From the NCBI GenBank assembly GCA_963921195.1, contig OY992539.1, forward strand, positions 134,257,182-134,321,181: a stretch of 64,000 nt of DNA, given 5' to 3'. Position numbers and translations under genes: made by a program. The notes under the pieces are model-generated. The model saw only the letters and a program-made list of their open reading frames with translations, was not told the DNA's origin and did no database searches. Position 1 is the first letter of the stretch; every line of letters starts with the position of its first letter. Positions 31,307 through 42,477 of the stretch are shown here, piece after piece. This DNA is from Pegoplata infirma. Its lineage: Eukaryota; Arthropoda; Insecta; Diptera; Anthomyiidae.

Positions 31307-33614
31307 TAGTAGGGTGGTTCGATATTATTCATATGAGGAGTTCCGTCTAAGACTTAAATTTTGAGGTAAAATAGATGTGATTTTTGTTTTGATGGCACAT
31401 CGATGAAAGTCGGCATAAATATTAGAAGCTATTTAAGAATAAGAAATTCGTTCGCGTCAATTAAATCGCGCAAGGGGGTCAAAAGTTATGGCGGTTTTAA
31501 GATTTAGCGGTTTTAAAAATCTTAAAAATATTTTAAAGATTTTTTTTCCACACATTTGTTGCATGCGTAATTAAAACATACCAGGATATATCATTTCTTC
31601 TAAAATATATGATATAAATTTAACCCTTTAATGACCAAACGATTTAAAAAAAAAAATATCTAAGTACCTAAAATCGCGATTAATTCGCGGTAAAAGAAAA
31701 GTTTCACAATTTTTTATAACATATTTAGGCAATGCACGTTGGTATTACTGAAAGAAATCACGGAAAATCGTATCATTGTACCAGTAGTTAAAAAAAATCG
31801 GTAATGCTTTTTCATAACAAAATTAAATATAGTCCAAAAAATCTATAATCATCAAAATTTTTTAACCCGCCTCTGATTTTATGATGACACATCAAGTGGG
31901 CTTTCATTTAAAAAAATTTCATCCGATTTCGTGTAAAGCCTTGGATGTGCCAGATCAAAACAGGTTTAGATAAAATCATCGCGCTTTCCGCTAAGAATGG
32001 CTTAAAGTAAAAAGTCAAAAAGCAAATCAGTTCTACTCGTTAAGGCACGTCTTTTGGTGTATTAAAATGAACATGATGCATTAATTGCTACTTAAAAAAA
32101 TTGGAAACAGATTTGCAAATTTCGCACAATTTTCAAAAATGCCATAAAATTTTTGCAATTTATTTTTTATAAACCCGCCAGTGATTTTTTTATGTATACT
32201 CGGTTTACGCAAGAGTCCATCAAATTTCGAATGAAACCGCGAACGTGCCTCGCGTAAAACTGGTATTTTAAAAAAATTACGTTTTTTCTTTCGAACTTTG
32301 ATCAGCTGAAACTCATTAACTATTCGTGGCACATTAAAGGGATTAATTCCAAAATGTTAAGAATTACAACAGCTACCAACTCTAGTTCAACTTTTTTCAT
32401 TTTATAGAGGGGGCCGAAATCCCTGATCAAAAAACCTCGAAAATTTAAAAACTCTTAATCTTTGGTTTCAAAACTTAACCGTCTTATAACTTCTTACCAA
32501 GCGATGAAGCATCTATCAAACCAACATTAAAATAATCTCTTATACGTACTGACTTTGTTTATGCCGGAAAAGATTGAAATATAAGGAGAACTTAAAAAAA
32601 AAAGCGAAAGAAGGTAAAAACTATGGATTATTTCAAGCCATTTTTTATCGATTTTTCAACTTTAACCCTCTGTAACTTTTACGGATAAAGTGGGGTAATC
32701 CTTAAACATTGCTCAGTGATGGTTCAAGGTCTTGTTTACACAACTGCATTTACAGTTTTTCTAAATTCCAAAAACTGCCGGTTTTTTTAAACATTTATTT
32801 CAGTTTCACTGAGTTGAAATGTAAAAAAGATTTTGTGATATATGGGAATCTTGTTAGCTAATTTAACCAAAGTGCTTTTAAATGCTTCCATGGTCCAAAA
32901 TTCACCAGCTTTATTTTGGCTTACTCTTAATATTATTAACGAAATTTTTAATATATTAAAAAAATATTTTTTTTAATATATTAAAATTTTAGTTTTAGTT
33001 CGCAAAAACCGTGAACTTAATAATAAAAATAAAAAAATAAAATGAAGCCTGAAGGACCATCCCTAATTTTTTTTCATAAATTTTCCCGTTATCAGCTCGA
33101 AAATACGCATCGATTTTTTGCTATAAGTTAATTAGATTCGCAAATAACACAGTGCAACAACAAAAATCGGAATGTGATGGAACCAAAAGCAAATGAAAGT
33201 TGACATATTCCATAACAAAACCATTCAGTGTTTTTTACTCGCCTTTGAAGTTGGTGAACTTATATTACAATTATAATAATAATTACTTAAAACTGTATAA
33301 GTGGCGTATGCTTAATTTTGTAATTGCTTTTAAATAACAATCATACGCAACGGTGCACGCAGTTTATTTTTAATAATTTGGCTATTAATATTCAGTAGAG
33401 TTGTCTATTATTCGCCTTTCAACTTTGTTTGAATAATTCAAATAATTGTTTTTGTTCGTTCAATCAAGCAATTAAATTAAACCATTAAAAAATATTCGAT
33501 TAATCGATGAGAATAACGAATAAAAAAGTGGTTATTAAAAATTTATGTTTATTAACAAAAAAAAATAAACAATTCTAACAAAAATCCGAAAAATTCACTT
33601 TTATCATTATTTTA

Positions 33615-33836
33615 GGGCATGTCACGGACTCAATTCCGTTCGGTTTTGAAAAAAGTGGTTTACTCGTAAAACGCAAAGCGAATATTTTTTTTCGAAATGA
33701 AACCGCTTTTATGCACTTCAATTCCACTTCGATTTTTGAAAGTGATTTCATTCCGAAAAAAATAATATTCGTTTTGTGTTTTACGAGTAAACCACTTTTT
33801 TTCAAATCCGAACGGAATTGAGTCTGTGACAGGCCC
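33615..33836. mobile_element. GGGCATGTCAC hairpin MITE (222 bp)
   Basis: The ends GGGCATGTCACGGACTCAAT and ATTGAGTCTGTGACAGGCCC pair, and pairing continues through TTACTCGTAAAAC / GTTTTACGAGTAA to a small central loop. Nearly the whole element is one hairpin. The target duplication is unclear. Confidence 0.85.
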
Positions 33837-33985
33837 CTTTGTATTATTTTCTGAATACATGCCCTTAAAGGGGGGCGGGCCGAAAAAATTGAATTTCCTA
33901 ATCATATTGGTCTAAATGTAGGTCAATGAACTTCATATGTCATAACAATATTTCATTTGTTTAACAAATTTACAATAAAAACCAT

Positions 33986-34065
33986 ATCGAAGGCGAATAT
34001 TCAAAACTTGCTATCTGCAGTGTTATAACATAGCAGATAGCAAGTTTTGAATATTCGCCCTCGAT
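33986..34065. repeat. 80-bp hairpin
   Basis: ATCGAAGGCGAATATTCAAA...TTTGAATATTCGCCCTCGAT pairs almost perfectly around a loop of about a dozen bases. Confidence 0.92.
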
Positions 34066-34099
34066 GTACAAAAATTTGGTTTTTCTTGTGTTGTTTTTC

Positions 34100-34258
34100 C
34101 ACTCTTCCGATTTAGCCACTGGACATAGCCAACCTATGACATAAGAGTGCCAAACTTTAGGAGTATAGCTTTTTTTATTTTGGACTGTATCGTACCCTCA
34201 CAGAAGGACGGACAGGCGAACATCGCTAGAATGTCTTAGAATCGATCACTGATCAATA
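34100..34258 (-). mobile_element. mini-me-like element, split, 3' side
   Basis: Minus-strand piece of the 27211 subfamily (TTTTATTTTGGACTGTATCGT, then a short GGACGGACAGGCG tract and CATCGCTAGAATGTCTTAGAATCGATCACTGATCA). It breaks at 34259 inside the (TA)n tract and resumes at 36772. Confidence 0.82.
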
Positions 34259-34732
34259 ACACAGGTTGGCAAAATTTGACCTTTTTCAATTTGCCTGACC
34301 TTTGACAACTGATTTATATGGATTTTAGTGTGCTGATTCCGAATCTGATATCCAATTGTTTCCATCAGCTCAATTTCACAAGCAATTCGCTGTTAAAGAG
34401 TCCAAAAAGTGCATTTTTACCAATTTTGCTTGGCTATAATTCCCAAAATAAAATTTACTGCCTCAGTTTTAAACACGAACTTAACTATATTGGATGCCAG
34501 GATTCCAAAACTGGTATTAGCTTTTTTCTGAAAGCTTTAGTTTTCGAGTTATTAAAAATGGCATAAATATTCAGACAAAATTAAAGAGGTCATAAATTTA
34601 AAAATGTTTATTTTAGCGATATCTCCAAAAGTAAAGATGACTCAACAAAAGTAAGAGCATTTTTGGAATCAGCATATCCAACGTACCTAAAATCGTCATT
34701 CACTTCTTGGATGTAAGACAAGTGTTGGTAAA

Positions 34733-36597
34733 TAGGGTTTCTATTCGGGAAAAATTTCCCGGGAATTCCCGGGAAATATTTTTCTTAAAATCCCGGGATT
34801 TTTTCTTCGGGAAATTTCGGGAATTCGTCGCTAATTTTTTTATTGAAAATGTATTTAATTTACAAATTTTTAACACAATTTTCAAATATTTATTAAAAAT
34901 TACATCAAAACTTTGAAAAAATTAAAATTTTTAAAGAAAAACTAGGAAGGATATGCTTCAGTTTTCACATTATTTCGACCTTGTAATTATTTTTCTTTAA
35001 TCGATTGCGTGACAAAATACGGAATGAAACTGAATTTCACTTCGAAGGTTGGTTGCAAATTGGCAAAAGTTTTCGGAATCTATAATTCCAATGCTTTCTT
35101 CTTTCGAAATTTAGTATTTCATATTCAGAACAACAATCTTTATAGTACTTAAACATAAAAATATCAATATTTTAAAGAATATAAAACAAACCAGGTTTTC
35201 AGCTTAAAATTTCATATATGAAGTAAAATCCTGATATCTATCGGTGGTGAAAAATAAATATTTTGAAACGAATCCTGGCCGCCGCGAGTTCTATCCCAGC
35301 AACCAGTGAAAATATGTCGTTACAATGGCTATTTAGTACATTGTTGTCTCATTTTGGCACGGATGCCGTACACCGATTAATTTTAATAATTCGAAAGTTT
35401 AATTAAATATATCTTCAAAGTATAATTTTCTTACACTCAAAATAATCACTCTGCTAAATTACAGAGATACTCTGCTGAGCCAGCAGAAAATACCATAGAT
35501 TTCCAACCAGCAAGATTTTTTGTTATTTTACAAAGAAAACTCTGTAAAACGATATCGATAAAAACTGTAAATTTATAGAATTATCTGTAAAATATTGATA
35601 AACCCGAAAAGAGTTTTACCAAAAAAAACTCTGTAAATTTACAAAGTTTTAGTTAAATGCGTTTTATGAGATCAAAATTTTACAAAAAAAAAACTCTGTA
35701 AATTTACAAAGTTTTAGTTAAATCCATTTTATGAGTAAAACTTCTCTGCATCAAAAACATTAATTAAAATTAAAAAAATTAAATTATTAAGATTTAAATT
35801 TTGTTAAATTTGCCCGCTCTAATGCTTCCAAATTGCAAATTTACTTTTTTATTTTTGTGAATATTATGAGTTTTTAACAAGTAACTCCAATTTTGAACGT
35901 CATCCTTGTAAAATTTACGAGTTTTTATTGTAATTTAAGATACTAAAGAGGGGTTTATCGGTCATCGGTTTCTAAATTCCGTATTTTAACAAAAAAAAAC
36001 TGTTTATTATCTGTAAAATATAGATAACAAAGTAAAAAGTAAAATTACAGATAAAATTTTGTTTTTTGGTCACAAGAAAATACAAAGTATTTTCTTAAAA
36101 TCTGTATTTCGACAGATAACTTTGTCAAATATCTGTCGAATTGAGATTACAGTCATTTTACAGAGTATTTAACAGAGTAATTTTTTTGAGTGTACGGTTG
36201 GCGTAGTCAAAATTAAAAAATTTTCCAAAAAGTTATAACAAACACATTTGTGGCAATTCGGATAAGTTATACAGATTTTTCGAATAGTGAAAAATTTTGT
36301 ATGGAGTGGAAATACATCAATGCAAATACTAAAACTATGATAAGGTCCAATATTTCTACAAAATAGAATTTATGAACTTTCTACGTATATTTGGAGGTTA
36401 ATAAAACTATTTTACAAAAGAAGACATCTAAAATGTGTTTAAATTAGAAAATACGACCATAATTTGTAATATAATAATTTTTATATGATAAAGTCCAAAA
36501 TTTGTTTTAATTAAAAATTCCCGGGAATTCCCGGGAATTCGATTTTTTTAAAACGCTTTCCCGGGAATTGAAAAAGTCCGGGAATTTAGAAACCCTA
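34733..36597. mobile_element. TAGGGTTTCTA TIR element with CCCGGGAATT motifs
   Basis: The ends are TAGGGTTTCTATTCGGG and CCGGGAATTTAGAAACCCTA, with GTAAA on both sides (34728-34732, 36598-36602). Several TTCCCGGGAATTC palindromes lie just inside each end (34757-34790, 36517-36580). The ends fit the hAT YARNG rule, though a full 8-bp duplication is not clear. It contains the CACTC element at 35434. Confidence 0.78.
35434..36192. mobile_element. CACTC TIR element of the TCTGCTGA family, TA-flanked (innermost)
   Basis: It is 759 bp with ends CACTCAAAATAATCACTCTG and ACAGAGTAATTTTTTTGAGTG, and TA at 35432-35433 and 36193-36194. It shares CTCTGCTGA..CAGCAGAAAAT with 27935-28721 but lacks the tRNA-like cassette and the palindromic array. 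Repeated AACTCTGTAAATTTACAAAGTTTTAGTTAAAT lies at 35626 and 35692. Confidence 0.9.
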
Positions 36598-36771
36598 GTA
36601 AATATGGACTCACAAACATGCCAAAAACAGCCTATTTTCAAAGTTTCCTTAGGCTATATATCGAAAACTAGAGCTGACCCAAAAAAACGGTAGCCAGATT
36701 TGAAATCAGCGTACCCCTAATACCCAAAATTAGCTAACAGAACCCGGGGGGGAAAAAATGTTGCCCTGTGT

Positions 36772-36830
36772 AATATACATACTTTATGGGGTCCTAGACC
36801 GATATTTTGATACTGGAGTTGGATGGTTTA
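36772..36830 (-). mobile_element. mini-me-like element, split, 5' side
   Basis: AATATACATACTTTATGGGGTCCTAGACCGATATTTTGATAC continues the copy at 34100-34258 in family order. The terminal stem TATACCCTC is missing, so the copy is 5'-truncated. Confidence 0.8.
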
Positions 36831-37251
36831 AAAAAACTAATTTTTCGATTAATTGACATAAATTAGTCGATTTATTCGAAAATCGTCATTTTTAAATTCA
36901 TCGAACAATAGTTTGGTTTTGTTTGATCGATTAGTCGAATTATTCTTAATCAGTTGACAACTCTACTATTCAGTAAGTAGGTACAGGATCGATTCCTGGA
37001 AAACTCAAACCGTTTATAGCTAACGTAATTTCGAGATTAAGTTTGGATGCTGGACCCCACATGTCCAATAAGAGCAACACCAGGGGCCCTAAAGTAGGAA
37101 ATATTTAGAACACAAAAACTTTAAATGCTTTAAAATCACCTTGAAAGGTTTGTCATGGAAAATGCTAACTTTAATTTGCTTTTAGTTTCATCCGATTCGG
37201 AAAATTCGATTTTGTAGCACTGTGTTATCAAACCGTCGACCCACCCTACTG

Positions 37252-37612
37252 TACAATTCTTCCGTATGCAGATTGTAAAGCTTTCCAGTGCGTTTAAGTT
37301 CTTTAAAAAAATAAAAATAAACTTTTAACTAGACATAATGTAGGGTATTTACAGATAATAAAATTTGTTTTTACTACTGTAAAATTGTTAAACGTGAACA
37401 ATTTCGTACATCTTTAACAGCAGTGTGCGACGTGACATACATTTGTAATTGTATTTATTTGCAAATTGTCTTCTTACTATTTGCATTGAATTTCTGTAGT
37501 TTTTTTAGAACTTTTGCATTTTGTGTATCATTATTGTTCATCATACTGTTGAAAATGAGTATGCAATTTTCTAATTTAGCTAATTTTTTAAATAGCTGTA
37601 TTATATACTTAT
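37252..37612. other. Unclassified AT-rich interval
   Basis: No gene or repeat is recognised. It ends with the ATACTTAT duplication of the next element. Confidence 0.4.
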
Positions 37613-38721
37613 TAGAGTGTCCCTTATTTTGGAAATGTTGGAAATCTTGAGACGGTACCCGCTCATTTTTTTCCTTTTGACTTAAAAATAACTCAGGAAA
37701 AATTTTACGCCCCTAGGACCACGCCTTCCCTACGCGACGGGGCCTTAAAGAGCGGGGCCTAAAAAATCATTTTTCCATACAAACCAAAAAAATTTTTTTT
37801 TGATTTTTAATTTTTTTGTTATTAATTATTATATTACTTGGTTTGCTTATTCACGACAAAAAATTTGATTTTGGAGGGATAAGTCTTTCAGCGCTAAAAA
37901 ATTTTTCGCAAAAAAAAAATTTGGGCGGCCGGGGTCCTACAGTAAAAAATTTTTAAAAAATATTTTTTTTTAGTTTTGACCAGCAACGGTTTTAGCTGCT
38001 ATGTTGCTTTAAATGATATATATTCCAAAAAAAAATTATTCATATCTGTGACATCTTTATCTTTTTCGAAAAAAAAAATTTTGAGCCGTAGGAATCCTAC
38101 GGTAAAAAATTTTTAAAAAATATTTTTTTTTAGTTTTGAAAAGCAATGGTTTTAGTTTTTATGTTGTTTTTAATGATATATATTCCAAAAAAAATATTAT
38201 TCATATTTGTGACATTTTTATCGTGTATCGAAAAAAATCATCAATGCATTTTTTACCCTTTTTTAGAACACGATTAAGATGTCACAGATACAAAAAATAT
38301 TTTTTTATGAATATATATCATTTAAAGCAACATAGCAGCTAAAACCGTTGCTGGTCAAAACTAAAAAAAAATATTTTTTAAAAATTTTTTACTGTAGGAC
38401 CCCGGCGGCTCAAAATTTTTTTTTGCGAAAAATTTTTTAGCGCTGAAAGACTTATCCCACCAAAATCAAATTTTTTGTTGTGAATAAGCAAACCAAGTAA
38501 TATAATAAATAATAACAAAAAAATTAAAAATCAAAAAAAAAATTTTTTGGTTTGTATGGAAAAATGATTTTTTAGGCCCCGCTCTTTAAGGGCCCGTCGC
38601 GTAGGGAAGGCGTGGTCCTAGGGGCGTAAAATTTTTCCTGAGTTATTTTTAAGTCAAAAGGAAAAAAATGAGCGGGTACCGTCTCAAGATTTCCAACATT
38701 TCCAAAATAAGGGACACTCTA
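37613..38721. mobile_element. Foldback hAT element with perfect ATACTTAT duplications
   Basis: TIRs start TAGAGTGTCCCTTATTTTGG and extend over several hundred bases to a near-complete palindrome of 1.1 kb. Perfect 8-bp target duplications lie at 37605-37612 and 38722-38729. Arm landmarks include AATGAGCGGGTACCGTCTCA and GGCGTGGTCCTAGGGGCG. No transposase. A partial second copy is at 57650-57887. Confidence 0.93.
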
Positions 38722-38729
38722 ATACTTAT

Positions 38730-39355
38730 ACAATAACACAGCTTAGAATTAAAACCACTTTACTTTATGGCTGTAAAATTCTAATATTATTTTTAATGGG
38801 TTATGCTAAGAAGAATAACGATGGTGGATCTTACGTCCATAGAGCCCGTGATGTGGCGTTTTATAATTTCTTTAAATCTTTAATCTTATTACGTTGCAAC
38901 CCCCGATCCTTTAAACAGGTTAATCAGTTGCAAGGCCTAGCATAACTTAAAGACGTTTTTCCAAACCCGAAACAAGATATGTTGGTTTAATATGAAACCA
39001 ATCTAGGAACGTCGCCAAATGCTCAGTAGATAGGAGAACGGCTATTGTTGGCGCCCAATGATCCTGTGGGAGTTAAAAGAATATGGTAGTCACAACTAAA
39101 TTTTTAGTGTAAAATAATTTTTCAAAACAACTACTTGCACCAAAAAACGATTGTTTTTGGGACAATTTCAAACAAAAATCATAAATTCTGTAATGTTAAG
39201 GGCAATTTCATGTGATGTCAACACTTCATTCAAGTTACTATAAAAGTATTCATTATCCAGAGTTTTACATCACTTAAAAAATTATGTTTGTAGTTTATTT
39301 AAAAAGTTTTACGCTTAGTCGTTTTTAAAAGAAAAAAACATTTGTTTGATGTTCA
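38730..39355. other. Interval with a PBS-like motif
   Basis: Bases 39049-39060 read TTGGCGCCCAATG, similar to the tRNA-Lys primer-binding site (TGGCGCCCAACG) that follows the left LTR in many insect LTR retrotransposons. No second LTR, polypurine tract or gag/pol similarity is seen, so this may be chance. Nothing else is recognised. Confidence 0.3.
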
Positions 39356-39493
39356 GGGGGTAATTATGTAACTTGATAGTCGTCAATTGTATCGTTTCCA
39401 TCGTTATTCCATTACCATATAGTGTCATTTTATGGTAATAGAATAATGAGCTAACGATGACGATTGACGATTATCCAGTTATATAATTAGCCC
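39356..39493. mobile_element. GGGGTAATTATGTAAC hairpin MITE (138 bp)
   Basis: The ends GGGGGTAATTATGTAAC and GTTATATAATTAGCCC pair, as do ATAGTCGTCAATTGTATCGTT / AACGATGACGATTGACGATTAT and TATTCCATTACCATA / TATGGTAATAGAATA. The element is a single hairpin. The target duplication is unclear. Confidence 0.85.
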
Positions 39494-40102
39494 ACAGTTT
39501 TTATTAATGACTACTTCTGTCCTTTGTTTCAAAAATAACACACTTAAAAATAAAGTCATTTATTTTTGTTCTGTAAGTAAAAACTACTGATTATTCTTTA
39601 AATTTTTAACGATTTGTGTAAGTAATTTTTTTTTTTTTGTATTTTTTATTCAGATATCATTAGTTTTTACCTACCTAGTAGGTTATTTTTTTGTAGAAAA
39701 AAAAATCAACAAAATATTTATAGAAATATAAAAACATGTTTGTATGAAGTGACTTTGGCACGATGGGTAGAGTCTCTGGCTAGAATGTAGTTGGTTGCGG
39801 GATCGATTCCCCAAAATTTTATTAAAAATGTTTAAAAAAAATATTTCAATAGAAAATTGTAAAAAAATAACCTACGAAATCATTCATTTTTAATGTTTTC
39901 GTAGGTTATTTTTTCTGGAATTTGTTGGTAAAAATAACAGAATTATCATTATATTTTAATGTTTTTGTAGGTAATTTTTTTCGAATTTGTTGGTAAAAAA
40001 GAGTGAAAAAACGTAATTTTTGAATGTTTAATGTTATTTATTTTAGAAAATTTTGCCAACAGTAAAAATTAAATGTTGATATTTGTTAAAACAAATTAAT
40101 AA
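39494..40102. other. AT-rich interval with CCTACCTAGTAGG and GTAGGTTATTTTTT repeats
   Basis: CTAGTAGGTTATTTTTTTGTAG, CGTAGGTTATTTTTTCTGG and GTAGGTAATTTTTTTCG recur in one orientation, and AAAAAAATAACCTACG in the other (39660-39990), around a tRNA-like cassette. This may be a decayed foldback element; clear ends were not found. Confidence 0.45.
39750..39815 (+). other. tRNA-derived cassette (plus strand)
   Basis: TGGCACGATGGGTAGAG (A-box-like, about 39757-39772) and GGGATCGATTCCC (B-box and T-arm, about 39799-39811) are at tRNA spacing, and TTTT follows at 39816. The anticodon stem pairs poorly, so it is not called as a working tRNA. Confidence 0.55.
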
Positions 40103-42474
40103 CACTGTGCAACAAATTTTGGGTCATCGCATTGAGCCTCAATGCCTTCAACGCCATATGAAAGTAGACCATCAAATGGACAAAATCCCCAAAGGGTTTT
40201 GCAAAGTCAGTTCGGATTTCTTTTTTATAGCCCACTGAAGTTTTTGTTTTTTTATCAAAGGCGTTTGAAAAACGTCAAAAATACTATAATAAGAACATAT
40301 CTGAGCTTCAAAATATGATCTGATGTTTTCAGTGAAATTTTATGGCGGTTCTTTTCTTTGAACATTTTAACCCTCTAACTGCTATTTTAAGGGGTCATTT
40401 TAGTCCTTTTTCAAAATCTAAACACAGAAGTCTAATAAAACGTCCATTTAGAGGGTTAAAATGTTCTATAAATATTTTCCTCATAAAATTTCACTAGGGG
40501 TTGCAAAATGTTCAAAGTTTGTGCGACATGCGCAAAGTGCTTAAAAAGGGTCAAGTATAAATAATCAATGTTTGCTATTTTTATTTACCAAAGCAGTGTT
40601 AAAAAATATCGACAAAAACAGTGCAAATATAGTTTTGAGCTAAAATGGTGTTCTGATGTGTTTTTTAAAATTTTATGATGATTCTTTTCTTTGACCAAAT
40701 TAACCATCTAGCTCCCGTTTTAAAGGGTAATTTTTGTCCTTTTTTTTAAAAGAAATACAAAAAAGTCTATAAAAAGGCAGTTAGAGGGTTAAAATGTTTT
40801 ACAAATATTTTCTGCATTAAATTTTACTAGGGCACGTCTAAGACAGAAAGTTCGTCCAGCATATAGAAAATGCTTAAAAATTTTAAAGTATTAAAATTTT
40901 TATAAATATAAAAAAAAAAAACAAGTAAAAAAGTTAAATTTGACTTTGTCGAATGTATTTATACCCTCCACAATGTAAAAAAGTTTATTTGCAAAAAAAA
41001 AAAAAAAAAAAAAAAATAAAAAAAAATAAAATCTGCGAAAAAAATTTTTGGGTAAAAACAAAATTCGACGAAAATGTTTTTTTTTGTAAAAAAATATGTT
41101 TGTACTTGCTTAAATACCATTCGGTGATCAACTTTGTTCACATGTGTCAACCAGCAGCCGAATTAAAGCATTTTGTGTTTTTAGGTTATGTTGAATGTAC
41201 CACAATTTTCGAGGTGTTCTTACATTTTCGTTCATAACTTTTGAACCGCTGAACCGATTTCGCTCAAATGCAATACCAAACTCCTTAGTTATGTATATCT
41301 GTTTAATACTTTGTCCCTGATTAGTTTGGTATTGCATTTTAGCGAAATCGGTTCATCGGTTCAAAAGTTATGAACGAAAATGTAAGAACACCTCGAAAAT
41401 TGAGGTACATTCAACATAACCTAAAAACACAAAATGCTTTAATTCGGCTGCTGGTTGACACATGTGAACAGAATTGATCACCGAATGGTATCTAAATACT
41501 TCAAACAAACATTTTCGTCAATTTTTTTTTTTACCAAAAAAATTTTTTCGCGGATTTTTTTTTTTGTTTTTTTTTTTTTTGCAAATAGTTTTTTTTACAT
41601 TGTGGAGGGTATCAATACATTCGACAAGTCGAATTTAACTTTTTTACTTGTTTTTTTTTATTTCGGTCCAAAAAAATATAAAAAAAAAATTTAATACTTT
41701 AAAATTTTTAAGCATTTTCTATATGCTGGACGAACTTTCTGTCTTAGACGTGCTCTAGTAAAATTTAATGCAGAAAATATTTGTAAAACATTTTAAACCT
41801 CTAACTGCCTTTTTTATAGACTTTTTTGTATTTCTTTAAAAAAAAGGACAAAAATTACCCTTTAAAACGGGAGCTAGAGGGTTAATTTGGTCAAAGAAAA
41901 GAATCATCATAAAATTTTATAAAACACATCAGAACACCATTTTTAGCTCAAAAGTATATTTGCACTGTTTTTTGTCGATATTTTTTAACACTGCTTTGGT
42001 AAATAAAAATAGCAAACATTGATTATTTATACTTGACCCTTTTTAAGCACTTTGCACATGTCGCACAAACTTTAAACATTTTGCAACCCCTAGTGAAATT
42101 TTATGAGGAAAATATTTGTAAAACATTTTAACCCTCTAAATGGACGTTTTATTAGACTTCTGTGTTCTGATTTTGAAAAAGGACTAAAATGACCCCTTAA
42201 AATAGCAGTTAGAGGGTTAAAATGTTCAAAGAAAAGAACCGCCATAAAATTTCACTGAAAACATCAGATCATATTTTGAAGCTCAGATGTGTTCTTATTA
42301 TAGTATTTTTGACGTTTTCCAAACGCCTTTGATAAAAAAAACACAAACTTCAGTGGGCTATAAAAAAGAAATCCGAACTGACTTTGCAAAACCCTTTGGG
42401 GATTTTGTCCATTTGATGGTCTACTTTCATATGACGTTGAAGCCATTGAGGCTCATTTTTCTTGTTGCACAGTG
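40103..42474. mobile_element. CACTGTGCAACAA foldback element (2.37 kb palindrome)
   Basis: TIRs CACTGTGCAACAA and TTGTTGCACAGTG are flanked by TAA at 40100-40102 and 42475-42477. The arms 40103-41280 and about 41324-42474 pair along their length. Landmarks include GGACAAAATCCCCAAAGGGTTTTGC and AATTACCCTTTAAAACGGGAG. Each arm contains the same truncated mini-me copy. A degraded arm fragment is at about 60250-60500. No transposase. Confidence 0.9.
40922..41650. mobile_element. Two truncated mini-me-like copies, head to head
   Basis: Minus-strand copy 40922-41280 and plus-strand copy 41324-41650 each have the 3' end (GAATTTAACTTTTTTACTTG and variants) and the GTTTGGTATTGCATTT region. Both lack the (TA)n/(GTCY)n part. 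They sit symmetrically at the centre of the foldback, as expected if one insertion was copied when the palindrome formed. Confidence 0.85.
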
Positions 42475-42477
42475 TAA

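Larger units (their letters stand above)
34259..36771. mobile_element. ACACAGG TIR element inserted in the TA tract of mini-me
   Basis: The left end is ACACAGGTTGGCAAAATTTG and the right end AAATGTTGCCCTGTGT. It separates the two halves of the mini-me-like copy, with AATA-type sequence on both sides. Its own body is 34259-34732 and 36598-36771. No coding region is recognised; the 82-codon frame at 34318 has no known motif. Confidence 0.72.
33408..36967. mobile_element. GAGTTGTC TIR element with ATTCAGTA duplications (hAT-like)
   Basis: The ends are GAGTTGTCTATTATTCG and CAGTTGACAACTCTACT. Perfect 8-bp duplications ATTCAGTA lie at 33400-33407 and 36968-36975. The sister copy at 46363-46375 shows the empty site with one CTATTCAGTAAG (as complement), confirming the insertion. 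Both ends are rich in ATTCGATTAATCG words. It houses two hairpins and a split mini-me copy with deeper insertions. Confidence 0.85.
33147..37225. mobile_element. ACACAGTGCAACA TIR element, TA-flanked, interrupted
   Basis: It has TIRs ACACAGTGCAACA and GCACTGTGT with TA at 33145-33146 and 37226-37227. Its own sequence is 33147-33407 plus 36976-37225. This matches, inverted, the uninterrupted 650-bp copy at 46053-46702: shared blocks include GAACGGTTATAGCTAACGTA-like and GGGGCCC..TGGTG segments. The 3.56-kb insertion lies at the ATTCAGTA site. Confidence 0.85.
31307..37251. mobile_element. YAGTAGGGTGG TIR element, outermost shell of a nested stack
   Basis: The left end is TAGTAGGGTGGTTCGA and the right end TCGACCCACCCTACTG, with TA on each side (31305-31306, 37252-37253). 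Its own sequence is 31307-33144 plus the last 24 bp at 37228-37251; everything between is a nested insertion. The left body has no recognised coding region. TIRs and TA flanks suggest a Tc1/mariner-type non-autonomous element. Confidence 0.68.

Noticed and set aside
40959..41150. Lysine- or phenylalanine-rich frames on both strands
   Set aside because: Encoded by a long A-run inside the foldback element.
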